Assembly (NCBI GenBank): GCA_036401755.1
Contig: DASWUD010000170.1
Span: 1-12,297 of the forward strand
Direction: 5' to 3'
From: DASWUD01 sp036401755
GTDB lineage: Bacteria; Pseudomonadota; Gammaproteobacteria; Thiohalomonadales; Thiohalomonadaceae
DNA: 12,297 nt
The notes beneath the pieces are model-generated. The model did no database searches. It was not told the origin of the DNA and saw nothing but the letters and a program-made list of their open reading frames with translations. The position numbers and the translations under genes were made by a program. Positions 1 to 5,908 of this stretch are shown here, piece after piece. Numbering within the stretch: the stretch's first letter is position 1; each line of letters begins with the position of its first letter.

Positions 1-660
1 GTAGTGGCGGAGCAGGTGATTCGCAGTGAGGCGCGCGATCATGTGGTGTTCGGTTCGTTTAACAATCTGATCAAGGTAACCGGGAAGACGGTCGAACTGT
101 GGGCCTCGATACTCAGACGGATTGCCAACAGTCGCCTGTTGATGAAGACCCCCTCCTTTTTTGATCAGGCGACGCGCGCGCTCTATCTGGAACAGTTCGT
201 CGCAAGAGGCATTGAGGCAGAACGTATCGAACTGAGGGGCCCATCGGAGCTCGGGCAGATGATGGCCGAGTACAACGAGGTGGATATCGGGCTCGACCCG
301 ATCCCGTTTAATGGCGGCACCACCACCTACCAGGCGCTTTGGATGGGGGTACCGGTGCTCACGCTGATGGGCGACAATTTTTGCAGCCGTATGGGTGCCA
401 GCATAATGCGGTGTATTGGGCTTGAGGAGTTCGTCGCCGCCAACGAAGAGGAGTATCTCGCGCGCGCGGTGACCCTGGCCGCGGAGCCCGCGCGGCTGCG
501 CGCATTAAAGGCCACACTTCGCGAGCGAATGGTAAGCTCTCCGCTCTGTGACAACGTAACCTATACCCGTGATCTGGAGCTGCTTTATGAGCGGATCTAC
601 CACGAGCTGCAACAGCGTCAGCAACCGGTGTCGGGACGTAATGATAAAGAAGTTGATTAA
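1..660 (+). CDS. GT41 family (O-GlcNAc transferase-like, SPINDLY-type) glycosyltransferase, C-terminal part
   Basis: The reading frame is open to the left edge, so this is the C-terminal part (about 219 residues) of a longer protein; the GTG at base 4 is probably internal. The fragment resembles the second Rossmann lobe of GT41 enzymes, which move a sugar from a UDP-sugar to Ser/Thr of proteins and often carry N-terminal TPR repeats (outside the window). Visible landmarks are VFGSFNNLIKVTG, whose Lys (codon 25 from the edge) matches the nucleotide-contacting Lys of OGT; GLDPIPFNGGTTTYQALWMG with VPVLTLMG, the donor-binding loop; and the C-terminal run AEPARLRALKATLRERM then SSPLCD, typical of bacterial members. 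The position of the OGT nucleotide-contacting Asp appears to be Gln in the TTTYQALW segment. The gene converges on the RRM gene 39 bases away. Family is fairly sure; substrate is unknown. Confidence 0.82.
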   Translation, partial: VVAEQVIRSEARDHVVFGSFNNLIKVTGKTVELWASILRRIANSRLLMKTPSFFDQATRALYLEQFVARGIEAERIELRGPSELGQMMAEYNEVDIGLDPIPFNGGTTTYQALWMGVPVLTLMGDNFCSRMGASIMRCIGLEEFVAANEEEYLARAVTLAAEPARLRALKATLRERMVSSPLCDNVTYTRDLELLYERIYHELQQRQQPVSGRNDKEVD

Positions 661-699
661 TTACACCGCTCGCGCCGAAGCGGCCTGAAAAGTGCGAAG

Positions 700-1155
700 C
701 TATAATTTTCGTGAAAACTGGCTGCGTGCTTCGATCTTGATCTTTTGGAGATCGATCTCTTCCTCTTCGTTGGCTCCCTTCTTGATCCCCATCGCGGTGT
801 CGAAATCGACCGGTTTCTGTATCTGTTTGCGGCGTCGTTCGAGATCGCGCCGTTCGACGCCATGCCATGGCTTATCACGCCAGCCGACGGCACGACGTTC
901 ATTGCCATAATTGCGATGGAGGAATTCGCGCAGCACGACGGCACTGCCGTTGAGGAACTGGCCATTGAGCTTCTTGATGGCCTTTTCGGCCAGCTTGTCA
1001 GATTCGATGGTGGCGATGGCGAAACGAGTTCGCGAGCCATCCTCGAACTCTTTGTCGAGGATCTGGAAACGGGTGTCGCTGGCGAAGCTTTTGAAGAATG
1101 CCACCAGATCACTCAGGCTGGTGCGCGGGGAGAGATGACCGATAAAGACGTCCAT
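700..1155 (-). CDS. Small RRM-domain RNA-binding protein
   Basis: A 151-residue protein with one N-terminal RNA recognition motif (about residues 1-80) and a charged C-terminal tail. RNP2 is seen at the start as VFIGHL, with its aromatic residue kept. RNP1 appears degenerate: in TRFAIATIE only one of the usual aromatics remains. The tail carries a WRDKPWHGVERRDLERRRKQ basic segment and then an acidic EEEE stretch, so it is probably extended or disordered. The start is well supported by GGAGG just upstream of the ATG. It lies downstream of gor and the carbonic anhydrase-like gene on the same strand, but has its own likely promoter in the 94-base gap. Such small RRM proteins in proteobacteria are probably RNA-binding; the specific target is unknown and no symbol is justified. 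Confidence 0.8.
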   Translation of the reverse strand: MDVFIGHLSPRTSLSDLVAFFKSFASDTRFQILDKEFEDGSRTRFAIATIESDKLAEKAIKKLNGQFLNGSAVVLREFLHRNYGNERRAVGWRDKPWHGVERRDLERRRKQIQKPVDFDTAMGIKKGANEEEEIDLQKIKIEARSQFSRKL

Positions 1156-1213
1156 GTTTCCTCCGGTGTTGGCGTCACTGTTCCAGACATTTTTTTACAT
1201 GCCCATATTGCCC

Positions 1214-1243
1214 ACTATAGGTCACGACCGTGGTGAATGCCAA
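1214..1243 (-). promoter_or_regulatory. Sigma70-type promoter for the RRM gene
   Basis: Read on the minus strand, TTGGCA (1238-1243) and TATAGT (1214-1219) are separated by 18 bases. Each hexamer differs from consensus at one position. A start site near 1206 would give a leader of about 50 bases before the RRM ATG at 1155. The promoter sits just past the carbonic anhydrase-like stop codon, so the RRM gene can be expressed separately from gor. Confidence 0.6.
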
Positions 1244-1249
1244 CCGGGT

Positions 1250-1780
1250 TCAGTACCGATAATTTTCTGCAAGGCGGGCATAGTGTTGCGCCGAGTAGGT
1301 AAACCATTCACGCTCGGCCTCACTGAGGGGGCGGATCTTCCTGGCCGGGTTGCCGAGCCAGAGATAGCCGCCCTCCAGCACCTTGTTGGGGGGCACCAGG
1401 CTGCCGGCACCGAGCAGCACTTCATCTTCCAGCCGCGCGCCGTCCAGTACGGTCGAGCCCATGCCGATCAAACAGCGGTTGCCGATGGTGCAGCCGTGCA
1501 GCGTGACATTGTGCCCCACCGTCACTTCGTTGCCGATGAGTATTGGATAGCCCCCTTCGGGCGCCGCCGGGTGGGCGTGGGTGACGTGTAGCACCGAGCC
1601 GTCCTGGATGTTGGTGAGGGCGCCGATGCGGATGTGATTGACGTCGCCGCGCACCACCGCCATCGGCCAGACGGAGCTCTGTTCGCCGAGCAGCACATCA
1701 CCGATCACAGCCGCCTGTTCGTCGACATAGGCGGTGGCGGCGATAGTCGGGGCGATCTCTTTATACGGACGAATTGCCAT
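1250..1780 (-). CDS. Gamma-class carbonic anhydrase-like hexapeptide protein (YrdA family)
   Basis: A 176-residue left-handed beta-helix protein of the YrdA/PaaY group, which form trimers with metal sites between subunits. Expected gamma-carbonic anhydrase residues are present: Arg44 and Asp46 (VRGD), Gln59 (NIQDGSVLH), and the three metal-ligand histidines His65, His90 and His95 (VGHNVTLHG). Hexapeptide turns such as IGNRCLIGMGSTVLDGA follow, then a C-terminal helix after NPARKIRPLS. The acidic loop that carries the proton-shuttle Glu in the archaeal enzyme Cam is not evident, as is usual for this subgroup, so activity as a carbonic anhydrase is not assured. The ATG at 1780 is chosen because AGGGAGG lies 8 bases upstream and it begins the family's usual N-terminus; the in-frame extension upstream overlaps gor and is not coding. 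The gene starts 14 bases after the gor stop, so the two are probably co-transcribed. Confidence 0.88.
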   Translation of the reverse strand: MAIRPYKEIAPTIAATAYVDEQAAVIGDVLLGEQSSVWPMAVVRGDVNHIRIGALTNIQDGSVLHVTHAHPAAPEGGYPILIGNEVTVGHNVTLHGCTIGNRCLIGMGSTVLDGARLEDEVLLGAGSLVPPNKVLEGGYLWLGNPARKIRPLSEAEREWFTYSAQHYARLAENYRY

Positions 1781-1794
1781 CGTGGTTGCCTCCC

Positions 1795-3144
1795 TTAACG
1801 CATCGTCACCAGCTCTTCGGCGCTGGAGGGGTGGATGGCGACGGTGTCGTCGAACTGCTTTTTGGTGGCGCCCATCTTCACCGCCACCGCAAACCCCTGC
1901 AGCATCTCGTCGGCGCCGTGTCCGATGATGTGCACACCGACTACTTTCTCCTGCGCGCCGACACACACCAGCTTCATGGCGGTGCGCGTCTTGTGCGGGG
2001 TGACGGCGTGGTACATGGGGGTGAAGCGGGTCTGGTAGATCTTCACCGCATCGCCATGCTGCTCGCGCGCCTCGTCTTCGCTGAGGCCGACAGTGCCGAT
2101 CGGCGGGTGGCTGAAGACCACGGTAGGGACATTTTCATAATCGAGGTGGCGTTCGCCCTGGCCGTTGAAAAGGCGATCGCCGAGGCGGCGTGCTGCGGCG
2201 ATGGCCACCGGGGTGAGCTGCAAGCGGCCGGTGACATCGCCCACCGCGTAGATACCCGGCACGTTGCTGTTCTGAAACTTGTCGGTGGGGATGTAGCCGT
2301 TGCCGTCCATGTTCACGCCGGCCGCTGCCAGGTTGAGTTCGCCAGTGTTGGGGGTACGGCCGATGGCCCAGATCAGGCAGTCGAAACCGGTGAGCTCGTG
2401 GCCCCCCTGGCCGTGCAGGGTGAGCAGGCCGTCACTCCCTTTCTCCACCCGCTCGATGTTGATGTTGGGCAGGATGTTGATGCCGTCGTTGACCATCTCC
2501 TCCATCAGCGTTTCGCGCAACATGGCGTCGAAACTGGCCAAAAAGTGCTGGCGGCGCAGCAACAGATCCACCTCGCTGCCGAGCGCGCGTAAAAGGCCCG
2601 CCAGTTCCACCGCGATATAGCCGGCACCGACGATGGCGACGCGCTTGGGCTGGTTCCTGAGGGCGAAGAAGCCGTCGGAGGTGATGCCGTGCTCGGCGCC
2701 GGGAATAGTCGGCACCAGCGGCACCCCGCCGGGGGAGATGACGATATGGTCGGCGCTGTAGCGCTCGCCGTTCACCTCCAGGGTGTGGGCATCGACGAAA
2801 CGCGCCTTGCCGCTGATCGCTTCGATGTTGGAGTCCTGCAGGTAGGTGTGATACCAGTCGTTGATCCCCTGGATATACGATTCGCGCCCGCGCACCAAAT
2901 CACCCCAGCTGAAGTCGTTGACCAGCACATCGAAGCCGTAGCCGCGTGCATCGCGCAGCGCGTGGGCGATGGAGGCGGCGTTCCACATCACCTTCTTCGG
3001 CACGCAGCCGACGTTGACACAGGTGCCGCCCATGCGCCCCATCTCGATCACGGCGGCCTTCTTGCCGTACATGGCGGCCCGCTCCGCCGCCGATAGCCCA
3101 CCGCTGCCGCCGCCGATGGCGAGAAGATCGTAATGTTTGGGCAT
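1795..3144 (-). CDS. gor: Glutathione-disulfide reductase
   Basis: A 449-residue cytoplasmic flavoenzyme that reduces GSSG to GSH with NAD(P)H, matching the E. coli Gor in length and nearly end to end. Domains in order: FAD-binding GGGSGG (residues 11-16); redox-active disulfide Cys42/Cys47 in GGTCVNVGCVPKK; NAD(P)H-binding GAGYIAVELAG (173-183); second FAD segment ending GIYAVGD; dimerisation domain with PTVVFSHPPIGTVGL and the C-terminal HPSSAEE holding the catalytic His438/Glu443 pair. Two departures from the E. coli enzyme stand out: the Arg204 equivalent that binds the NADPH 2'-phosphate is Ala203 (the Arg198 equivalent, Arg197, is kept), and the usual ATGG motif is SPGG (137-140). The ATG at 3144 has GGAG 7 bases upstream. 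It heads a probable two-gene unit with the carbonic anhydrase-like gene and is divergent from the four-cysteine gene. Confidence 0.94.
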   Translation of the reverse strand: MPKHYDLLAIGGGSGGLSAAERAAMYGKKAAVIEMGRMGGTCVNVGCVPKKVMWNAASIAHALRDARGYGFDVLVNDFSWGDLVRGRESYIQGINDWYHTYLQDSNIEAISGKARFVDAHTLEVNGERYSADHIVISPGGVPLVPTIPGAEHGITSDGFFALRNQPKRVAIVGAGYIAVELAGLLRALGSEVDLLLRRQHFLASFDAMLRETLMEEMVNDGINILPNINIERVEKGSDGLLTLHGQGGHELTGFDCLIWAIGRTPNTGELNLAAAGVNMDGNGYIPTDKFQNSNVPGIYAVGDVTGRLQLTPVAIAAARRLGDRLFNGQGERHLDYENVPTVVFSHPPIGTVGLSEDEAREQHGDAVKIYQTRFTPMYHAVTPHKTRTAMKLVCVGAQEKVVGVHIIGHGADEMLQGFAVAVKMGATKKQFDDTVAIHPSSAEELVTMR

Positions 3145-3266
3145 GAAATGGCTCCGCAGTTGGCAATTGTTGATGAATTCATTCTAACAACTTGTCTGCA
3201 ACGCTGCTTGGGACGTACTCTGTTGCTCCGGGTCGGGTATCAATCCCAAAAACCTAACTCCACAGA

Positions 3267-3995
3267 ATGAGCAAGGAAAAGATGGAGCCGATAGAGTACC
3301 GCTATACCTTCCTGTTCCCCAGCGGACGCAAAGAGGAGTTTGTCATCAAGCTGCATGGTTCCACGCTGGAGCCGGCGGCGCTGGAGCCTGCACCGCTGCC
3401 TGACTGGACCAAGCTCGATTTCAAGCAGTGCCCCAACTGCACCCTCTCCCTCAAGATCACCCACTGCCCGCTCGCGGCGCGGCTGGCACCGGTGGTGGAG
3501 CGGATGGGTGATGTCACCTCCTATGAAGATGTCGAAGTACGCGTGACACTGGACGAGCGGTCGGTGACGCGCAGCCTCACCGCCCAGGAGGGGATCTCGG
3601 CAATGATGGGGGTGATCACCGCCACCAGTGGTTGTCCGCACATGGTCTTCTTCAAGCCGATGGCGCGTTTCCACCTCCCCTTTGCCAACATCGAGGAGAC
3701 CTACTACCGCGCCGCTTCCATGTACATGCTGGCTCAGTACTACCGCTGGCAGAGCGAGCTCGGCGTCGACCTCGATCTAAAAGGGTTGCACCACTTCTAC
3801 GGCGAGGTGGCCAAGGTCAACAAGGGGATCGCCGAGCGGCTGCGCTCCGAACGGCGCGAGGATGGCACCATCAACGCCCTGGTGCTGCTCGACATGTTTG
3901 TAAAGAGTCTGCCGCTGACCATCGATGATGTCCTGGCGCAGCTCAAACCGCTCTTCGAACCCTACCTGAAGTTGAGCCAGAACCAGATTTTGTGA
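3267..3995 (+). CDS. Conserved-looking protein of unknown function with four cysteines
   Basis: A 242-residue soluble protein with no signal peptide or membrane segment. I do not recognise a characterised family; it may belong to a domain of unknown function (I suspect DUF6901, from memory and unverified). The N-terminal part (EYRYTFLFPSGRKEEFVIKL) looks beta-rich. Cysteines lie in CPNC (Cys55, Cys58), THC (Cys67) and TSGCPH (Cys123), a pattern that could bind a metal. The C-terminal half is helical, with a Tyr-rich segment (EETYYRAASMYMLAQYYRW) and a final helix. The start is uncertain: ATG 3267 has no ribosome-binding site, while the in-frame ATG 3282 has AAGGA close upstream, which would remove five residues. 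It is divergent from gor (122 bases between the starts) and is followed by a strong terminator about 115 bases after the stop. Confidence 0.75.
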   Translation: MSKEKMEPIEYRYTFLFPSGRKEEFVIKLHGSTLEPAALEPAPLPDWTKLDFKQCPNCTLSLKITHCPLAARLAPVVERMGDVTSYEDVEVRVTLDERSVTRSLTAQEGISAMMGVITATSGCPHMVFFKPMARFHLPFANIEETYYRAASMYMLAQYYRWQSELGVDLDLKGLHHFYGEVAKVNKGIAERLRSERREDGTINALVLLDMFVKSLPLTIDDVLAQLKPLFEPYLKLSQNQIL

Positions 3996-4109
3996 TCTCC
4001 TACCGATTTTCTAGGAAAAGTTGTCGACTGATATGGTCGGGATCTTTATAGTCGCCTGCAACCCGCTTAACGACCTCTGTTGAGTTGGTTACACCCCATA
4101 GTAAGTATT

Positions 4110-4142
4110 CGGGAAGGCGCCCCCCGCCTTCCCGTTTTTTTT
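4110..4142 (+). terminator. Strong rho-independent terminator
   Basis: A perfect 10-base-pair stem (CGGGAAGGCG with CGCCTTCCCG, 4110-4134) with a five-C loop is followed directly by eight T (4135-4142). It works on the + strand only; there is no T run on the other side. It ends transcription from the four-cysteine gene, or from a short transcript starting in the gap. Confidence 0.9.
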
Positions 4143-4152
4143 GCACCTCTGC

Positions 4153-4671
4153 TTAGCCCTTACGCGTTTCCTTACGCAACACCATGTGCAGCAGCGCAAC
4201 GCGTGTGCCCTGCGGATCACGTCGTTCCTCAACCGAGTCGGGACGAAAGCCGAGAGTGGCGTAGAGCAGCAGAGCGGGGGTGTTGTCGCTGAACACCGAG
4301 ATCCTCACCTCGGGCAGCCGGTATTTGTCGAAGGCCACCCCAACCATATGGTGCAGCAGCGCCCGGCCGAGCCCCTTGCCACGGCGTTGGCGTGAGACGA
4401 TGACGTTGCCGATGAAGGCCCGCTGGTCCGGCACCAGATCGTAGAGATTGGCAAAACCCGCCACCGCGCCGTCGACGAGCGCCACGGTGAGGTCGCTGCG
4501 TACCTTGGCCAACGCGCGCAACTGCGCCGGCGTGAGCGGATAGCTGCCGCGCGGATAGACCCGGAACAGCTCCTCTGCCCCCTGCACCAAAGCGGCCACC
4601 GCCGGGAAATCCTCTTCTTCGGCCGCGCGGAAAACCACTCTGTTCATCGGTTGTGCACCAGACTCTTCCAT
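4153..4671 (-). CDS. GNAT family N-acetyltransferase
   Basis: A 172-residue single-domain acetyltransferase that uses acetyl-CoA; the acceptor is unknown. The acetyl-CoA pyrophosphate loop is seen as RQRRGKGLGRALL (about residues 94-106), preceded by the beta-4 strand FIGNVIVS, and followed by the motif B region NTPALLLYATLGF (130-142), typical of GNATs that acetylate amino groups of proteins or small molecules. The start could be ATG 4671 or ATG 4647 (beginning MNRVVFRAAEEEDF); neither has a convincing ribosome-binding site, and I keep the longer form. It lies 36 bases downstream of srkA on the same strand, so the two are probably an operon, with translation perhaps helped by that coupling. 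Ends just before the + strand terminator. Confidence 0.86.
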   Translation of the reverse strand: MEESGAQPMNRVVFRAAEEEDFPAVAALVQGAEELFRVYPRGSYPLTPAQLRALAKVRSDLTVALVDGAVAGFANLYDLVPDQRAFIGNVIVSRQRRGKGLGRALLHHMVGVAFDKYRLPEVRISVFSDNTPALLLYATLGFRPDSVEERRDPQGTRVALLHMVLRKETRKG

Positions 4672-4707
4672 GGCAACGACTTACCTCATGGTTTTGCGCA
4701 GCATCGC

Positions 4708-5706
4708 TCAATACAAAGAGAGCGGCGCCTCGGCGAGCCGTTGCAGCTGCTCGCGCAACACAAGAACATGCTCTTCCCAGTAGCGGGGGGTGTTGAACCA
4801 GGGAAAGGCCATGGGAAAGGCGGGGTCATCCCAGCGCCGCGCCAGCCACGCCGCGTAGTGCATCAGGCGCAGGGTGCGCAGCGCCTCGATGAGGCGCAGC
4901 TCGCGCCGGTCGAAGTCGCGAAACTCTTCATAACCGGCCAGCAGCTCATCGAGTTGCAGCAGCTGCTCGTGGCGATCGCCCGAGAGCAGCATCCAGAGGT
5001 CCTGCACCGCGGGGCCGGTGGCGGCGTCGTCGAGATCGACGATGTGTGCCCCCCGGTCGGTCCAGAGGATGTTGCCGGGATGAAAATCACCGTGCAGGCG
5101 CAACAACTTAGGCACGCTGCCGCTGGCGAAGATCTCCTCGATGCGCTGCAGTAGCGCGGCGCTGAGTTGTTGATACTCCGGCCGGTAGTGCTCACTGATG
5201 AAATTGCCGTGCAGCAGGAAGTGGCGCGGTTCGTGGCCGAGGCGCTCGCAATCAATGGCCGGACGGTGGTGAAACGACAGGCGTTCGCCGACGAGATGGA
5301 GCCGACCGAGAAAGTGGCCGAGGCGCAGCAGCGTGTCGGGCACCTCCAGGTCGGGATAGCGCCCGCCACGGCGGGGGTAGAGGGCATAGCGAAAGCCGCT
5401 AAACTGATGGAGTGTCGCACCGTCTGCGCCGCGCAGCGGCGCCACCACCGGGATCTCCGCCTCGATGAGCTCTTGGGCAAAGGCGTGTTCCTCCAGGAGC
5501 GCGGCATCGCTCCAGCGGCCGGGTCGATAGAACTTCGCAACCAGGAAGGTGCCGTCGTTGAGGCCGATCTGGTAGACGCGGTTTTCGTAGCTGTTGAGGG
5601 CGAGCAGCGCACCGCTGGCACTGAAGCCCTGCGCCTCCACCGCGTCGAGCACGGTGTCGGGGAGCAGCGCATCGTAGGGGTGGCCTTTAGGCGAGTCGTC
5701 GGTCAT
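4708..5706 (-). CDS. srkA: Stress response Ser/Thr protein kinase SrkA (YihE/RdoA)
   Basis: A 332-residue cytoplasmic kinase of the APH-like fold, close to E. coli SrkA (328 residues), which counters cell death under stress. The N-lobe reads NSYENRVYQIGL then FLVAKFYRPGRWS, with the putative ATP-binding Lys58. The catalytic loop is LHGDFHPGNILW (Asp207, Asn212) and the metal-binding motif is VDLDDAATGPAVQDLWMLL (Asp224), very like the E. coli protein. The C-terminal region is helical with WFNTPRYWEEH. The ATG at 5706 is chosen because it begins the normal N-terminus; an open extension of 36 codons to 5814 gives an unlikely hydrophobic leader. The ribosome-binding site at 5706 is weak. In enterics this gene sits next to dsbA; here it is followed by a GNAT gene and is divergent from prlC. 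Confidence 0.92.
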   Translation of the reverse strand: MTDDSPKGHPYDALLPDTVLDAVEAQGFSASGALLALNSYENRVYQIGLNDGTFLVAKFYRPGRWSDAALLEEHAFAQELIEAEIPVVAPLRGADGATLHQFSGFRYALYPRRGGRYPDLEVPDTLLRLGHFLGRLHLVGERLSFHHRPAIDCERLGHEPRHFLLHGNFISEHYRPEYQQLSAALLQRIEEIFASGSVPKLLRLHGDFHPGNILWTDRGAHIVDLDDAATGPAVQDLWMLLSGDRHEQLLQLDELLAGYEEFRDFDRRELRLIEALRTLRLMHYAAWLARRWDDPAFPMAFPWFNTPRYWEEHVLVLREQLQRLAEAPLSLY

Positions 5707-5772
5707 GGCACCATTGTGCGCTATTTTGCTCCCCGCGGCAGAGAGGATTGATTGCAACGTGTTCCGTTGCCA

Positions 5773-5788
5773 CTGCACAAGCGTGCAG
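5773..5788. other. Short perfect inverted repeat in the srkA-prlC gap
   Basis: CTGCAC-AAGC-GTGCAG forms a six-base-pair palindrome in the 202-base gap between the divergent srkA and prlC starts. It could be an operator or a small hairpin in the srkA leader. No matching promoter was convincing, so the role is open. Nothing else clear is seen in this gap. Confidence 0.25.
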
Positions 5789-5908
5789 AGTACGCAAAAC
5801 AATAACAGGATCACCCACAGCGCCGATGGGATCTCGGCCAGTTCATGAAGCGTTTCGCGACGTGGTGAGTGATGGCCAATGGCTCTTAAATAACTTCAGG
5901 TATCAACC

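Noticed and set aside
1781..1966. Upstream in-frame extension of the carbonic anhydrase-like gene
   Set aside because: It overlaps the well-supported 3' end of gor, reads as low-complexity Arg-rich sequence, and the ATG at 1780 has a strong ribosome-binding site.
1774..2592. 272-codon open frame on the + strand
   Set aside because: It is antisense to gor and rich in His, Val and Ala in the manner of a shadow frame; no domain or ribosome-binding site seen.
3192..3221. TTGTCT-18-TACTCT as a promoter for the four-cysteine gene
   Set aside because: The -10 element matches consensus at only three of six positions, so it is not distinguishable from chance.
5707..5814. In-frame N-terminal extension of srkA by 36 codons, giving a hydrophobic leader
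   Set aside because: SrkA is cytoplasmic, the protein from 5706 already has the family's full length, and the extension has no family resemblance.
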